From an uncultured Coriobacteriales bacterium (GTDB lineage: Bacteria > Actinomycetota > Coriobacteriia > Coriobacteriales > QAMH01), in contig CAKUES010000024.1 of the NCBI GenBank assembly GCA_934646835.1, positions 1 through 30,396 of the forward strand: a stretch of 30,396 nucleotides of DNA, given 5' to 3'. The notes beneath the pieces were generated by a model. The model made no database searches, was not told the origin of the DNA, and saw only the letters and a program-made list of their open reading frames with translations. Made by a program: the position numbers and the translations under genes. Shown here piece by piece: positions 1 to 7,141 of this stretch. The stretch's first letter is position 1, and every line of letters starts with the position of its first letter.

Positions 1-49
1 GTGTCATGCCATAGAGTCGCAGGAAATCCCCAAGTCTTCTGCATGACAC
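1..49. repeat. Inverted repeat near left edge (GTGTCATGC / GCATGACAC)
   Basis: Perfect 9-bp arms at 1-9 and 41-49 are separated by 31 bp. More copies of the core half-site TGTCAC follow at 55-60 and 72-77. The repeat lies downstream of the his operon terminator, so it probably serves a gene outside the window to the left. It could be an operator or the edge of a repeat; the sequence does not decide. Confidence 0.4.
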
Positions 50-95
50 ACATTGTCACTGGCACAAAGTGTGTCACCGCCGCCCGCTTCATGCA

Positions 96-120
96 CAAAA
101 AAGAAGGGGCCGAAGCCCCT
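96..120 (-). terminator. Rho-independent terminator of the his operon
   Basis: On the minus strand the stem AGGGGC-TTCG-GCCCCT (105-120), with a stable UUCG tetraloop, is followed by TTCTTTTTT. It lies 30 bases after the hisC stop, so hisC is the last gene of this operon. Confidence 0.85.
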
Positions 121-149
121 CCCCCATACCTTGCTGTCTCAAGTAGCCG

Positions 150-1220
150 CTAGCCCAACAGGGCCCTAAGCGCGGCTACGAGCTTGGTGTTCTCCTCGTC
201 GCTACCAACGGTGATGCGCAGGCAATCCGCAAGCAGCGCATCTCCGCTCACGTTGCGCACGAGGATCGAGTGCTCGTCGTAGAGCCTCTGCCAAAGTTCC
301 TTGGCATGCTCCACGGTGACGAGAATGAAGTTCGCGTCGCTCGGATGCACCGTGATACCAGGAAGAGACGCGAGCTTTTCCATCAACGCGGGACGCGCAG
401 AGACGATGCGGCCGATCTGCTCGTCGAACAGCGCACGGCCGGTGACGACCTCCTCGCCCACCACCTGACTCAGCGCGTCGACGCTGTAGGCCTGGCGGAC
501 CTTGAGGAACTCCTGGATGACGTCCTTGGCGCCCAGGTAGTACCCCAGACGCACACCCGCGGCGCTAAAGGCCTTGGAGAAAGTGTGCAAGATGAGCGCG
601 TTGCCATACCCATCGAGCAGCTCGCGGCAGGTCTTCTCCGGTGCGAACTCGATGTAGGCCTCGTCGATGAGCACCAGCGCGTCGCTCGCCTCGAGAATGC
701 GGCGGACATCTTCGACGGCCGTGCAACAACCTGTGGGGTTGTTGGGGCTCGTGAGGATGACGACGTCGATATCGCCCTCCCCCAAGCGCTCGACCGCTGC
801 GTCGACGTCGATGTGGTATTCATCTCCTACGCGCGGGATGTTCACGACCTCGGTCCCCGTGATCTCTGCGTTGAGCTGGTAGATGCCAAAGCACGGCGGG
901 AAGTTCATCAGCTTGCGTCCGGGGCCGCCCCAGGTGAGCATGAGGTTGAAGAGCAGCTCGTCGCCGCCGTTGCCCAAGATGACGTTGTCGCGCTGCAGGC
1001 CGTACATCTGCGCGATCTTGTCGCGCAGGGTGTTTGCCAGCGGGTCCGGGTAGCGGTTGAAGTCGAGCTTGGCGATGCGCTCGACGACAGACGCGCGGAT
1101 AGGCTCCGGGACATTGTACGGGCTCTCGTTTGCAGAGATGAAGACATCGCAGGGCAGCGACTTGGGATCGTAGGGCTCGATGTTGGCGATGCGCGGTGAG
1201 GAGGGGCGAACCGTTTTCAT
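150..1220 (-). CDS. hisC: Histidinol-phosphate aminotransferase
   Basis: PLP-dependent class I/II aminotransferase of 356 aa that converts imidazole acetol-phosphate and glutamate to histidinol-phosphate, a cytoplasmic step of histidine synthesis. Visible signatures are the substrate-side N-terminus (ISANESPYNVPE), the TSPNNPTG motif, LIDEAY, and HTFSKAFSAAGVRLGY containing the Schiff-base lysine. The length matches the family (about 350-360 aa). The frame stays open upstream to 1334, but that stretch is antisense-like low-complexity Ala/Thr overlapping hisD. The ATG at 1220 has a GAGGA sequence upstream and gives the expected N-terminus. It follows hisD by 13 nt and is last in the operon. 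The hisBHAFI genes are not here. Confidence 0.95.
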   Translation of the reverse strand: MKTVRPSSPRIANIEPYDPKSLPCDVFISANESPYNVPEPIRASVVERIAKLDFNRYPDPLANTLRDKIAQMYGLQRDNVILGNGGDELLFNLMLTWGGPGRKLMNFPPCFGIYQLNAEITGTEVVNIPRVGDEYHIDVDAAVERLGEGDIDVVILTSPNNPTGCCTAVEDVRRILEASDALVLIDEAYIEFAPEKTCRELLDGYGNALILHTFSKAFSAAGVRLGYYLGAKDVIQEFLKVRQAYSVDALSQVVGEEVVTGRALFDEQIGRIVSARPALMEKLASLPGITVHPSDANFILVTVEHAKELWQRLYDEHSILVRNVSGDALLADCLRITVGSDEENTKLVAALRALLG

Positions 1221-1233
1221 TGCCTGTCCTCGC

Positions 1234-2667
1234 CTACTTGCCGCAGCTGCAGACGTGGTCGGGGTCGTCTCCGTGACCGCACTCGCAATCCGGGTCACCG
1301 CAACCGCCACCGCAGTCGCAGTCATCGTCGCCACAGCCGCAGCCGCAGCCGCACTCGTCGCCGTTTTGCATGGCCTCCATCGCGTACTTGATGAACGCCA
1401 TGCGGATATCGACTGCGCGGCCGTGTGCCCACAGACCCTCGCGGGCAGCCAGGGTCATGATCGCGTCGGCGTCGGCCTCGAGCGCGTCGTAGGTGTAGCT
1501 GATGACGCTGGACTTCTTGACGAAGTCATCGACAGAAAGCGGGCTGGAGAATGCCGCGGTGCCGCCGGTAGGAAGCGTGTGGTTGGGACCGGCAACGTAA
1601 TCGCCCACGGACTCGGGCGTCCAGCTGCCCAAGAAGATCGCACCAGCGTGCTTGACCTTGCCCAAAAGCTCCCACGGCTCGCTCATCGCGATCTCGAGGT
1701 GCTCCGGTGCGATGGTGTTGACGACGTCGAAGGCCTGCTGCAGACGCTCGCAGGTGACGATCAGGCCGTGGTCGAGGGAGGCGCGGGTGATCTCGGCGCG
1801 CTCGGACTGCTCGAGAAGCTCCTCGATGGCCGCCTCGATCTCCGGCACCATCTCGGGCTCGGTGGTGACGAGGTAGCACGTTGCCTTGGGATCGTGCTCG
1901 GCCTGGGCCATGAGGTCGATGGCCACGAACTCGGGGATGGCGTTATCGTCTGCCAGGACGCAGACCTCGGACGGGCCGGCGATCATATCGATGCCGCAAT
2001 CGCCGCTCACGAGCTTCTTGGCAGCCGCGACGAAGGCGTTACCGGGGCCAGTCACCTTGTCGACGGCGGGGATGGACTCCGTGCCGTAGGCCATGGCGCC
2101 GATAGCCTGAGCACCGCCGGTCTTGAAGATGCGGTCCACGCCGGCGACGCTTGCCGCAGCCAGGGTATAGGGATTGACCTTGCCGTCCTTTTGCGGGGGC
2201 GTGCACATGATGATCTCACCCACGCCTGCGACACCGGCCGGCACGGCGTTCATCAGCACCGTGGAGGGGTACTGGGCGCGGCCGCCGGGGACGTAGATGC
2301 CCACGCGGTCGAGCGGCGTCACCTTCTGGCCGGTGATGGCGCCGTCGGCACGGGTGTTGAACCAGCTCTGCTGCAACTGGCGGCGATGGAAGTCGCCGAT
2401 GTTGTCGGCAGCGTACTCGACAGAGCGCAAGAAGTCCTCGTCGACGAGCTCGAGTGCCTCCTCGATCTCCTCCTCGGTCACCTCGAGGGCACCGAGCTCC
2501 ACATGGTCGAACTTGGCCGCGTAGTCGCGCAGGGCCTCGTCTCCCCTCTTGCGGACCTCCTCGATGATGTCGACGGCAACCTTCATCGCCTCCGCGTCAA
2601 AGGCGCTGTCGCGCTCGAGTATCGAGGCCTCGAAAACCTCGCCTTCCTTCAAGTCAATACGTCGCAT
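1234..2667 (-). CDS. hisD: Histidinol dehydrogenase with a Cys-rich C-terminal tail
   Basis: NAD-dependent zinc enzyme that oxidises L-histidinol to histidine in two steps. The catalytic core is clear: VGIYVPGGRA, GPGNAFV (NAD loop), the zinc-site QAEHDP, the catalytic pair in APEHLEI, VGDYVAGPNHTLPTGG, and EGLWAHGRA carrying the last His. At 477 aa it is about 40 residues longer than typical HisD (about 430). The excess is a tail, residues 435-477, holding 11 Cys, 2 His and about 12 acidic residues in Cys-Gly and Cys-Asp repeats. The core appears intact. Start ATG at 2667 with GGAG upstream. HisG lies 77 nt upstream. Confidence 0.96.
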   Translation of the reverse strand: MRRIDLKEGEVFEASILERDSAFDAEAMKVAVDIIEEVRKRGDEALRDYAAKFDHVELGALEVTEEEIEEALELVDEDFLRSVEYAADNIGDFHRRQLQQSWFNTRADGAITGQKVTPLDRVGIYVPGGRAQYPSTVLMNAVPAGVAGVGEIIMCTPPQKDGKVNPYTLAAASVAGVDRIFKTGGAQAIGAMAYGTESIPAVDKVTGPGNAFVAAAKKLVSGDCGIDMIAGPSEVCVLADDNAIPEFVAIDLMAQAEHDPKATCYLVTTEPEMVPEIEAAIEELLEQSERAEITRASLDHGLIVTCERLQQAFDVVNTIAPEHLEIAMSEPWELLGKVKHAGAIFLGSWTPESVGDYVAGPNHTLPTGGTAAFSSPLSVDDFVKKSSVISYTYDALEADADAIMTLAAREGLWAHGRAVDIRMAFIKYAMEAMQNGDECGCGCGCGDDDCDCGGGCGDPDCECGHGDDPDHVCSCGK

Positions 2668-2691
2668 TGCTGCACTCCTCTATCGTCGTGA

Positions 2692-2717
2692 GCGGGAGGG
2701 CGCCAGGCGCTTCCCGC
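2692..2717 (-). promoter_or_regulatory. Intra-operon hairpin between hisG and hisD
   Basis: GCGGGA (2692-2697) pairs with TCCCGC (2712-2717), and the interior GCGCC/GGCGC can also pair. No T-tract follows, so it is not a standard terminator. It could tune transcript stability or hisD translation. Confidence 0.35.
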
Positions 2718-2744
2718 CTCCTTGTTACTGGTTGCCAGATAATT

Positions 2745-3425
2745 CTACTTGCCTTCGCCGCCTGCAGTCACCTTGACCTCGTCTTGCTGTGCGGCGAGCT
2801 CCTCGAGCTTTGCGGCAAGCTCCCTCACGCGGCCGTCCGTACGCGCGCTCGCAGGGCTTGCGATGAAGCGCGCCGTCGACTCGAGCACCTCGTCGACGAT
2901 GCGCAGGTGGTTCTCGCGCAGCGTCGTACCGGTAGCGGTGATGTCGACGATGTAGTCGGCCATACCCGTAATAGGTGCGAGCTCGATGTTGCCATGCATC
3001 TTGATTATGTCGACCTGCTTGCCCTGCTGCTCGAAGAAGCGCTGGGTGATCCCCGGGTACTTGGTCGCCACGCGCAGGGAGCCGGTACGCTCGTAGGCCT
3101 CCTCCGCCTTGCCGGCGGCAGCCTCGGGCTCGGCGACGATGAAGCGACATCCGCCAAACTTCAAGTCAACCATCTCCATGACGGTCATGTTCGCCTCCAC
3201 CAGCGTATCTTTGCCGCACATGCCGCAATCCGCGCCGCCATAGGCGCAAAAGACGGGCGCATCCGTCGGGCGGACGATGATGAAATCCACGCCGGGGTTG
3301 CTGATGATGAGCTTGCGGCCGGGGTTTTCGAGGCCCGTCGTGTCCAAGCCGGCGCGCGTCAGCAAATCGACCGCGTCATGGAAGAGCGACCCCTTGGGAA
3401 CCGCGACCCTCAAGTTGTCTGCCAT
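2745..3425 (-). CDS. hisG: ATP phosphoribosyltransferase, short (HisZ-dependent) form
   Basis: Catalyses the first step of histidine synthesis, joining ATP and PRPP. At 226 aa it is the short HisG(S) form, which lacks the C-terminal regulatory ACT-like domain and needs HisZ. Family features include the N-terminal VAVPKGSL, the GGADCGMCGKDTL loop (usually GAxDxGIxGxD), and the PRPP-binding segment ITATGTTLRENHL near residue 160. The loop holds C60, C67 and C70 where hydrophobic residues are commoner. The ATG at 3425 directly abuts the hisZ stop (TAG-ATG), which implies translational coupling between the two subunits. Confidence 0.95.
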   Translation of the reverse strand: MADNLRVAVPKGSLFHDAVDLLTRAGLDTTGLENPGRKLIISNPGVDFIIVRPTDAPVFCAYGGADCGMCGKDTLVEANMTVMEMVDLKFGGCRFIVAEPEAAAGKAEEAYERTGSLRVATKYPGITQRFFEQQGKQVDIIKMHGNIELAPITGMADYIVDITATGTTLRENHLRIVDEVLESTARFIASPASARTDGRVRELAAKLEELAAQQDEVKVTAGGEGK

Positions 3426-4526
3426 CTAGATCACCTCTCCGATAACCACGCTCTTACCCTCGCGGCGCAGCTGCGCTGCGCGGGAGAAGAGCTCTGCCAC
3501 GGACTCGCCGTCCTCGCAGCTCACCACCTCGTCGGGCTCGAGCACCGGAGGCTTTGCCCCCTGCGCCTCGAGCGCGGCCATCAGTCTCTCGAGGCCGAGC
3601 GCGAATCCCGCCGCCGGCTCCTTACGACCAAAGGCCTCAAGCGTCTTGTCGTAGCGACCACCGCTGCCAAGCGAGCGCCCAAGCTGCGGAGCGTAGGCCT
3701 TGAAGACGATGCCCGTGTAGTAGTCGAAGGAGCTGATGATCGAGAAGTCGACGAGCAGCTTGCCCGCGTCCTCTGTGGACTCGACCAACTCGAAGACCGC
3801 CTGGAGCTCGTCAAGGCCGTCGTCGCAGCCGAGCGGCGCGACCATCGCACGACAGCGCTCGATCGCCTCCACCCCGCCGCGGATGAGCAGGAGGGACTTG
3901 ATCGCATCGCCAAAGATCTGGCGCACGCCCTTGGCGCTGGCCAGGCGGTTGACTGCCACGAAGTCCGACCTGTGAAAGGCCTCGCGTACCTGCGCCTGCC
4001 ACTGCTCGTCCCCGCCTGCGCCTGCCACCAAGGCATTGAGCACTTTGACCGTGCCAAGCGCCACGGTGAAGTCCTCGATGCCCGCCGCCGTCAGCGCGTC
4101 GAAGAGCATGCAGATGACCTCGGCATCTGCAACGTAGCCCGCCTGGCCTATGAACTCGATACCCGCCTGAGTGAACTCGCGGGCCTCGCCGTACATGCTG
4201 TCCTGCTCACGAAAGACGCGCTGCGAGTACTGGAAGCGAAACGGCCCCTTCTTGTTCTTGAGGCGCAGAGCCGTGAGGCGGGCCACGGGAAGCGTGCAGT
4301 CCGGGCGCAGCGCGAGCAGCTTGTTGTCGCCGTCAAAGAACCTGAAGGGGGTATCGGAAAGCGAGCCGCCCATCTCCAAGACCTCCAGGCGCTCGAGCGT
4401 CGGGGTCTCGATGGGAGCGTAACCCCAGCTTGCAAAGGAGTCGCAGATGCGGCGGTTCACAGCCTGGCGCCAGGCCGCCTCTGCGGGCAGGCAATCTCTA
4501 AATCCACGCGGCGTGGTCGGAATCAT
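3426..4526 (-). CDS. hisZ: ATP phosphoribosyltransferase regulatory subunit
   Basis: Class II histidyl-tRNA-synthetase-like protein of 366 aa that lacks an anticodon-binding domain. In HisZ families it binds short HisG and confers histidine feedback. Visible are the HisRS-like start (PRGFRDCLPAEA), RPDCTLPVARL, FRFQYSQRVFREQ, DYYTGIVFKAYAP and the glycine-rich GSGGRYDKTLEAFG near residue 290, plus FALGLERL. The frame is open far upstream across trmO on the opposite strand. The ATG at 4526 is chosen because AAGGAG lies 8 nt upstream and the protein then starts like its family. First gene of the his operon. Confidence 0.93.
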   Translation of the reverse strand: MIPTTPRGFRDCLPAEAAWRQAVNRRICDSFASWGYAPIETPTLERLEVLEMGGSLSDTPFRFFDGDNKLLALRPDCTLPVARLTALRLKNKKGPFRFQYSQRVFREQDSMYGEAREFTQAGIEFIGQAGYVADAEVICMLFDALTAAGIEDFTVALGTVKVLNALVAGAGGDEQWQAQVREAFHRSDFVAVNRLASAKGVRQIFGDAIKSLLLIRGGVEAIERCRAMVAPLGCDDGLDELQAVFELVESTEDAGKLLVDFSIISSFDYYTGIVFKAYAPQLGRSLGSGGRYDKTLEAFGRKEPAAGFALGLERLMAALEAQGAKPPVLEPDEVVSCEDGESVAELFSRAAQLRREGKSVVIGEVI

Positions 4527-4527
4527 A

Positions 4528-4540
4528 AAGGATGCTCCTT
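4528..4540 (-). promoter_or_regulatory. Small hairpin over the hisZ Shine-Dalgarno
   Basis: On the minus strand AAGGA-GCA-TCCTT forms a 5-bp stem that contains most of the AAGGAG ribosome binding site, just before the hisZ ATG. The stem is short, so an effect on initiation is possible but unproven. Confidence 0.3.
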
Positions 4541-4588
4541 GGATAATCACTTTATCACGGTAGAGTGCTAGAGTACTCTCACCCTCTG

Positions 4589-4626
4589 CCGTTGGCAACC
4601 GCATGATTATAAAAACCTGCCAACGG
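4589..4626 (-). promoter_or_regulatory. Probable his operon promoter with flanking inverted-repeat operator
   Basis: On the minus strand a perfect -10 hexamer TATAAT lies at 4611-4606, about 80 nt upstream of hisZ. It is flanked by a perfect 9-bp inverted repeat, CCGTTGGCA (4589-4597) and TGCCAACGG (4618-4626), with a 20-bp spacer containing the hexamer. No good -35 box is seen at 16-18 bp. A protein bound to the dyad would cover the -10, which suggests repression. The regulator is unknown. Confidence 0.5.
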
Positions 4627-4697
4627 GATATCTTGCTAAGGTTTTGTGAACATCCGCGCACGTCACGGCATGCACTGGGCACGGTACAATCAGGAGC

Positions 4698-5429
4698 ATG
4701 AAACCTATCGCACATATACATACGGACCTGCCGCAGAAGTTCGGCATCCCGCGCAACAGCTTCCTCGCCCCACACCTGCAGGGCCATATCGTCTTTGAGC
4801 CTGAGTTTGCGATCAACTCCGCGGTCAACGGACTGGAGGGCTTCAGCCATCTGTGGTTGCTGTGGCAGTTCGAGAACGGAACGCCCGGAGGCAGCGCAGC
4901 AGACATCGCCGCAGACTCCGCAGCAGAGAGCAAACAGGGCACCAACGCCAAATGGACCCCCACCGTGCGCCCGCCGCGCCTTGGGGGAAGCGAGCGCATG
5001 GGCCTGTTTGCCACGCGTAGTCCCTTCAGGCCCAACCCCATCGGCCTCACCTGCGTGAGGCTCGACCACGTCGAGCTCACAGAGAAGGGACCCATCATCC
5101 ACGTCCTCGGGGCGGATCTGCGCGATGGCACGCCCATCTACGACATCAAACCCTACGTCCCCTTCGCCGACTGCCACCCCGACGCCGTCGGTGGCTTCAT
5201 CGAGGAGAACCCCTGGCAAGAGCTCGAGGTCGACTTCCCTCAGGCACTGCAGGCAAGCGTCCCTGCAGCCAAGCTGCCCGGTCTTATCGAGGTACTGCGC
5301 CAAGACCCGCGCCGTGCCGGCAGCAAGCACGAGCCCGAGCGTCTCTACCACCTCGCCTACGCCGGGCTCGGCATCGCCTTCACGGTGGATTACACGGTCC
5401 TGCACGTGAGAATGGTGAGTGAGCTGTGA
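4698..5429 (+). CDS. trmO: tRNA (N6-threonylcarbamoyladenosine(37)-N6)-methyltransferase TrmO
   Basis: A 243-aa member of the TrmO/TsaA (YaeB) family, which uses S-adenosylmethionine to methylate t6A37 to m6t6A in tRNAs. Visible are GLEGFSHLWLLWQF in the N-terminal TsaA barrel and the signature LFATRSPFRPNPIGLTCVRL near residue 110, then DLRDGTPIYDIKPYVPFAD. The length is close to the E. coli enzyme (about 235 aa). It is divergent from hisZ. A GGAG sits only one base from the ATG and a TACAAT hexamer lies at 4685-4690, so the transcript may be leaderless. The last codons overlap the next small gene. Confidence 0.92.
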   Translation: MKPIAHIHTDLPQKFGIPRNSFLAPHLQGHIVFEPEFAINSAVNGLEGFSHLWLLWQFENGTPGGSAADIAADSAAESKQGTNAKWTPTVRPPRLGGSERMGLFATRSPFRPNPIGLTCVRLDHVELTEKGPIIHVLGADLRDGTPIYDIKPYVPFADCHPDAVGGFIEENPWQELEVDFPQALQASVPAAKLPGLIEVLRQDPRRAGSKHEPERLYHLAYAGLGIAFTVDYTVLHVRMVSEL

Positions 5430-5638
5430 CCATCGGAGACCTCAACGGGGATGGCGAAAGGGACTTCAACGAGGGCGTGAGACTTGCCGGCTATCTGACC
5501 GATATCGACAGCCATTACCACCGCAAGTACAGAGATGGCCGCGAGCCCGGCTGCGGCGGCATGGGGTGCGGTTGCGTCGCCACGATCGCCCTTGTGTGGC
5601 TGCTCGGAACGCTCGTCCTCGCCATCCTCGGCGCTTGA
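5426..5638 (+). CDS. Small C-tail-anchored membrane protein with an EF-hand-like loop
   Basis: Unrecognised 70-aa protein. The GTG start overlaps the trmO stop (GTGA), a classic coupling arrangement and the main reason to accept the gene. Residues 5-16 (DLNGDGERDFNE) match an EF-hand or dockerin-type calcium loop at positions 1, 3, 5, 6, 9 and 12; position 8 is Arg rather than hydrophobic. A Gly/Cys-rich stretch (GCGGMGCGC) precedes one hydrophobic helix, about residues 50-69, that reaches the C-terminus. This suggests a soluble N-terminal part held at the membrane by its tail. Function unknown; calcium binding is inferred only from the motif. Confidence 0.6.
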   Translation: MTIGDLNGDGERDFNEGVRLAGYLTDIDSHYHRKYRDGREPGCGGMGCGCVATIALVWLLGTLVLAILGA

Positions 5639-5654
5639 GAGGTAGAGCCCACGT

Positions 5655-5785
5655 CTGGGGAAACGCCGATCAAAGCAAGCACCCATTGCATACGATTGGT
5701 TGCATACAATTGGCAAAATGCTGGTCACGTAGGGGAGGGACCCTGTCCCTCCCCATAAACCTCGCATTAATCAGCATTCCCCTAG
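5655..5785. mobile_element. MITE-like inverted-repeat element, copy A
   Basis: About 131 bp with imperfect terminal inverted repeats: left end CTGGGGAAACGCCGATCAAA and, read on the minus strand, right end CTAGGGGAATGCTGATTAAT (about 17 of 20 aligned bases agree). It matches the segment at 23208-23335 in the same orientation, with about 27/34 positions agreeing at the left end and 29/40 at the right. It has no coding capacity. Inside are a 14-bp tandem repeat and a 10-bp perfect hairpin (5732-5754). No clear target-site duplication is seen. Confidence 0.6.
5686..5713. repeat. Tandem 14-bp direct repeat
   Basis: TTGCATACGATTGG (5686-5699) is followed immediately by TTGCATACAATTGG (5700-5713), differing at one base. 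It sits inside the MITE-like element and is absent from the second copy. Confidence 0.7.
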
Positions 5786-5821
5786 TCAGCACGGGCCAAG
5801 CCCCCTATCCAACACGCGCGC

Positions 5822-5865
5822 ATAAAAAAGCGCTCCCCTCGCCTGCGATGGTTGGCGAGGGGAGC
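5822..5865 (-). terminator. Terminator of the secreted Ig-like protein gene
   Basis: A perfect 12-bp stem, GCTCCCCTCGCC (5832-5843) with GGCGAGGGGAGC (5854-5865), has a 10-nt loop and is followed on the minus strand by GCTTTTTTAT. A second hairpin, CTGCCTGT/ACAGGCAG at 5882-5903, lies between the stop codon and this terminator. Confidence 0.85.
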
Positions 5866-5911
5866 ATGAGAAGGGAACTCACTGCCTGTTGCGACACAGG
5901 CAGAGGGTCTT

Positions 5912-6721
5912 CTACTTGAAAGTGCAGAGATAGAAACCGAGGTCGCTCATCTGAACGCCCAGGTCGTCGTACATGAACTTGCCCATCTTAGAGAAGCCGA
6001 CCAGAACACCCTGCTCGATGATGTCGACGTTCTCGGGCACTTCCCTCCAGTTGAGACCGTAGTTCTTGGAAGTGTAGGTGGCCTTCGTGATGCCGGCAGT
6101 GTACTCATCGGTGTCGCCGTTCACCATGAACGAAGCTTGTGCAACGTTATAGGAAGTGTCGTCAAAGACCATCTGGACGGTGTACGTGTCCGCCATGTAC
6201 ACGAGGGTGAACTCCTCGTCTAGAGGCTTGTAGATGAGCGAAACGCTCTCGTCCTCAGAAGACATGACGTATGCGAGGTTGCCGTCCTCATCCTCAATAG
6301 CAATCTCAGGCTGAGAGATTGCCGTCTTCAGCTTGTCGAGAACCGGAGTAACGGGATCGGAGACAGTGATGGCGAACTTAGCCGTGCCACCCTTGAACTT
6401 AGCGGTGACCGTTGCCTTACCAGGGTTAAGTCCCGCAGTTGCCAGACCCTTCTTGTTAACGCTGACAACGTTCTTGTTGTTAGAGGTCCACTTCGTGACC
6501 TTGACCTTCTTGCCGTTGACCTTGACGGCAAGCTGCCTGACCTCGTTCACCCTGTAGTTCAGCTTCTTGGCCTTGGCCATCGCGGTGTAGGTGCTGCCGA
6601 CCTCTGCGGCTGCAGGCTGAGCGGGCGCCGCCTGTGCCATCGCAGCAGGTGCTGCGCAAACCATGCTTGCTGCAAGTGCTGCCGCTGCCATCGCTGCAAC
6701 GGCGTTCTTTGCGATCTTCAT
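5912..6721 (-). CDS. Secreted protein with a bacterial Ig-like (BIG2-type) domain
   Basis: A 269-aa exported protein. A Sec signal peptide is plain: MKIAKNAV, then an Ala-rich hydrophobic core, with likely cleavage near AMAQA at about residue 30. Residues about 50-125 form one BIG2-like Ig fold, with the pattern KVTKWTSNNKNVVSVNKKGLA, GLNPGKATVTAKFKGG, then FAITVSD. The rest (about 130-269) is acidic and unrecognised, with no LPXTG anchor or membrane helix. An ATG at 6736 is in frame, but the ATG at 6721 has an excellent GAGGAGGG five bases upstream and is preferred. Monocistronic, with its own terminator. Its role is unknown, perhaps surface or adhesion related. Confidence 0.8.
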   Translation of the reverse strand: MKIAKNAVAAMAAAALAASMVCAAPAAMAQAAPAQPAAAEVGSTYTAMAKAKKLNYRVNEVRQLAVKVNGKKVKVTKWTSNNKNVVSVNKKGLATAGLNPGKATVTAKFKGGTAKFAITVSDPVTPVLDKLKTAISQPEIAIEDEDGNLAYVMSSEDESVSLIYKPLDEEFTLVYMADTYTVQMVFDDTSYNVAQASFMVNGDTDEYTAGITKATYTSKNYGLNWREVPENVDIIEQGVLVGFSKMGKFMYDDLGVQMSDLGFYLCTFK

Positions 6722-7141
6722 AAGAGCCCTCCTCATACAACGTCCCTTGTGAGCCTCCTTGTGGCTCGAATTGACTCAATAGTATGGGGAGCACCTAAAT
6801 CCTCTCGATTTACAGCACGAAATGTCATTTTTAGGGAACAGAATGCACGCGGCCCAAATCGGCAGCAAAGCACCGTGCACCATCGACTTGCCAGACGGCG
6901 AAAGCCCGCGCTTGTCGATTGGCGCGCGTCAAGCCCCCTAGACCTTCCAACACCGCATAACTTTTCTCATCACCATAAATCCTCAACGTTCCAAGCAGCG
7001 CTCCACTCCTCCACCCCCAAGGGGTGTAATTCGTACTCCACCTGCGCTTTTGCCAAATACACCCTCGACTGGCGTTTTGAGTTTTCTTGCAGATTGGCAA
7101 CATTCAGCCCATCGGCAATCCCCTAACGAGAGGAGAAGGGA
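6722..7141. other. Divergent intergenic region, about 420 bp
   Basis: It lies between the Ig-like protein (minus) and the dicarboxylate operon (plus). It holds a near-palindrome ATTGACTCAAT (about 6770-6780), a CACCCC-CAA-GGGGTG dyad at 7012-7026, a TTGCCAA/TTGGCAA pair (7050-7056 and 7094-7100), and the strong ribosome binding site GAGGAGAAGGG just before 7142. No convincing -35/-10 pair or coding region was found. Any of the dyads could be a regulator site for the respiration operon. Confidence 0.45.

Noticed and set aside
1221..1334. N-terminal extension of hisC
   Set aside because: It is Ala/Thr low-complexity sequence created by the repetitive hisD tail read in another frame.
1180..4571. 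Long plus-strand open frames opposite hisD, hisG and hisZ
   Set aside because: They are shadows of the his genes with no recognisable motif.
4527..5405. Upstream extension of hisZ across trmO
   Set aside because: It has no family similarity, and the ATG at 4526 has a strong ribosome site.
5732..5754. Perfect GGGGAGGGAC/GTCCCTCCCC hairpin considered as a terminator for trmO and the small gene
   Set aside because: No T-run follows on the plus strand; it is better explained as the internal stem of the MITE-like element.
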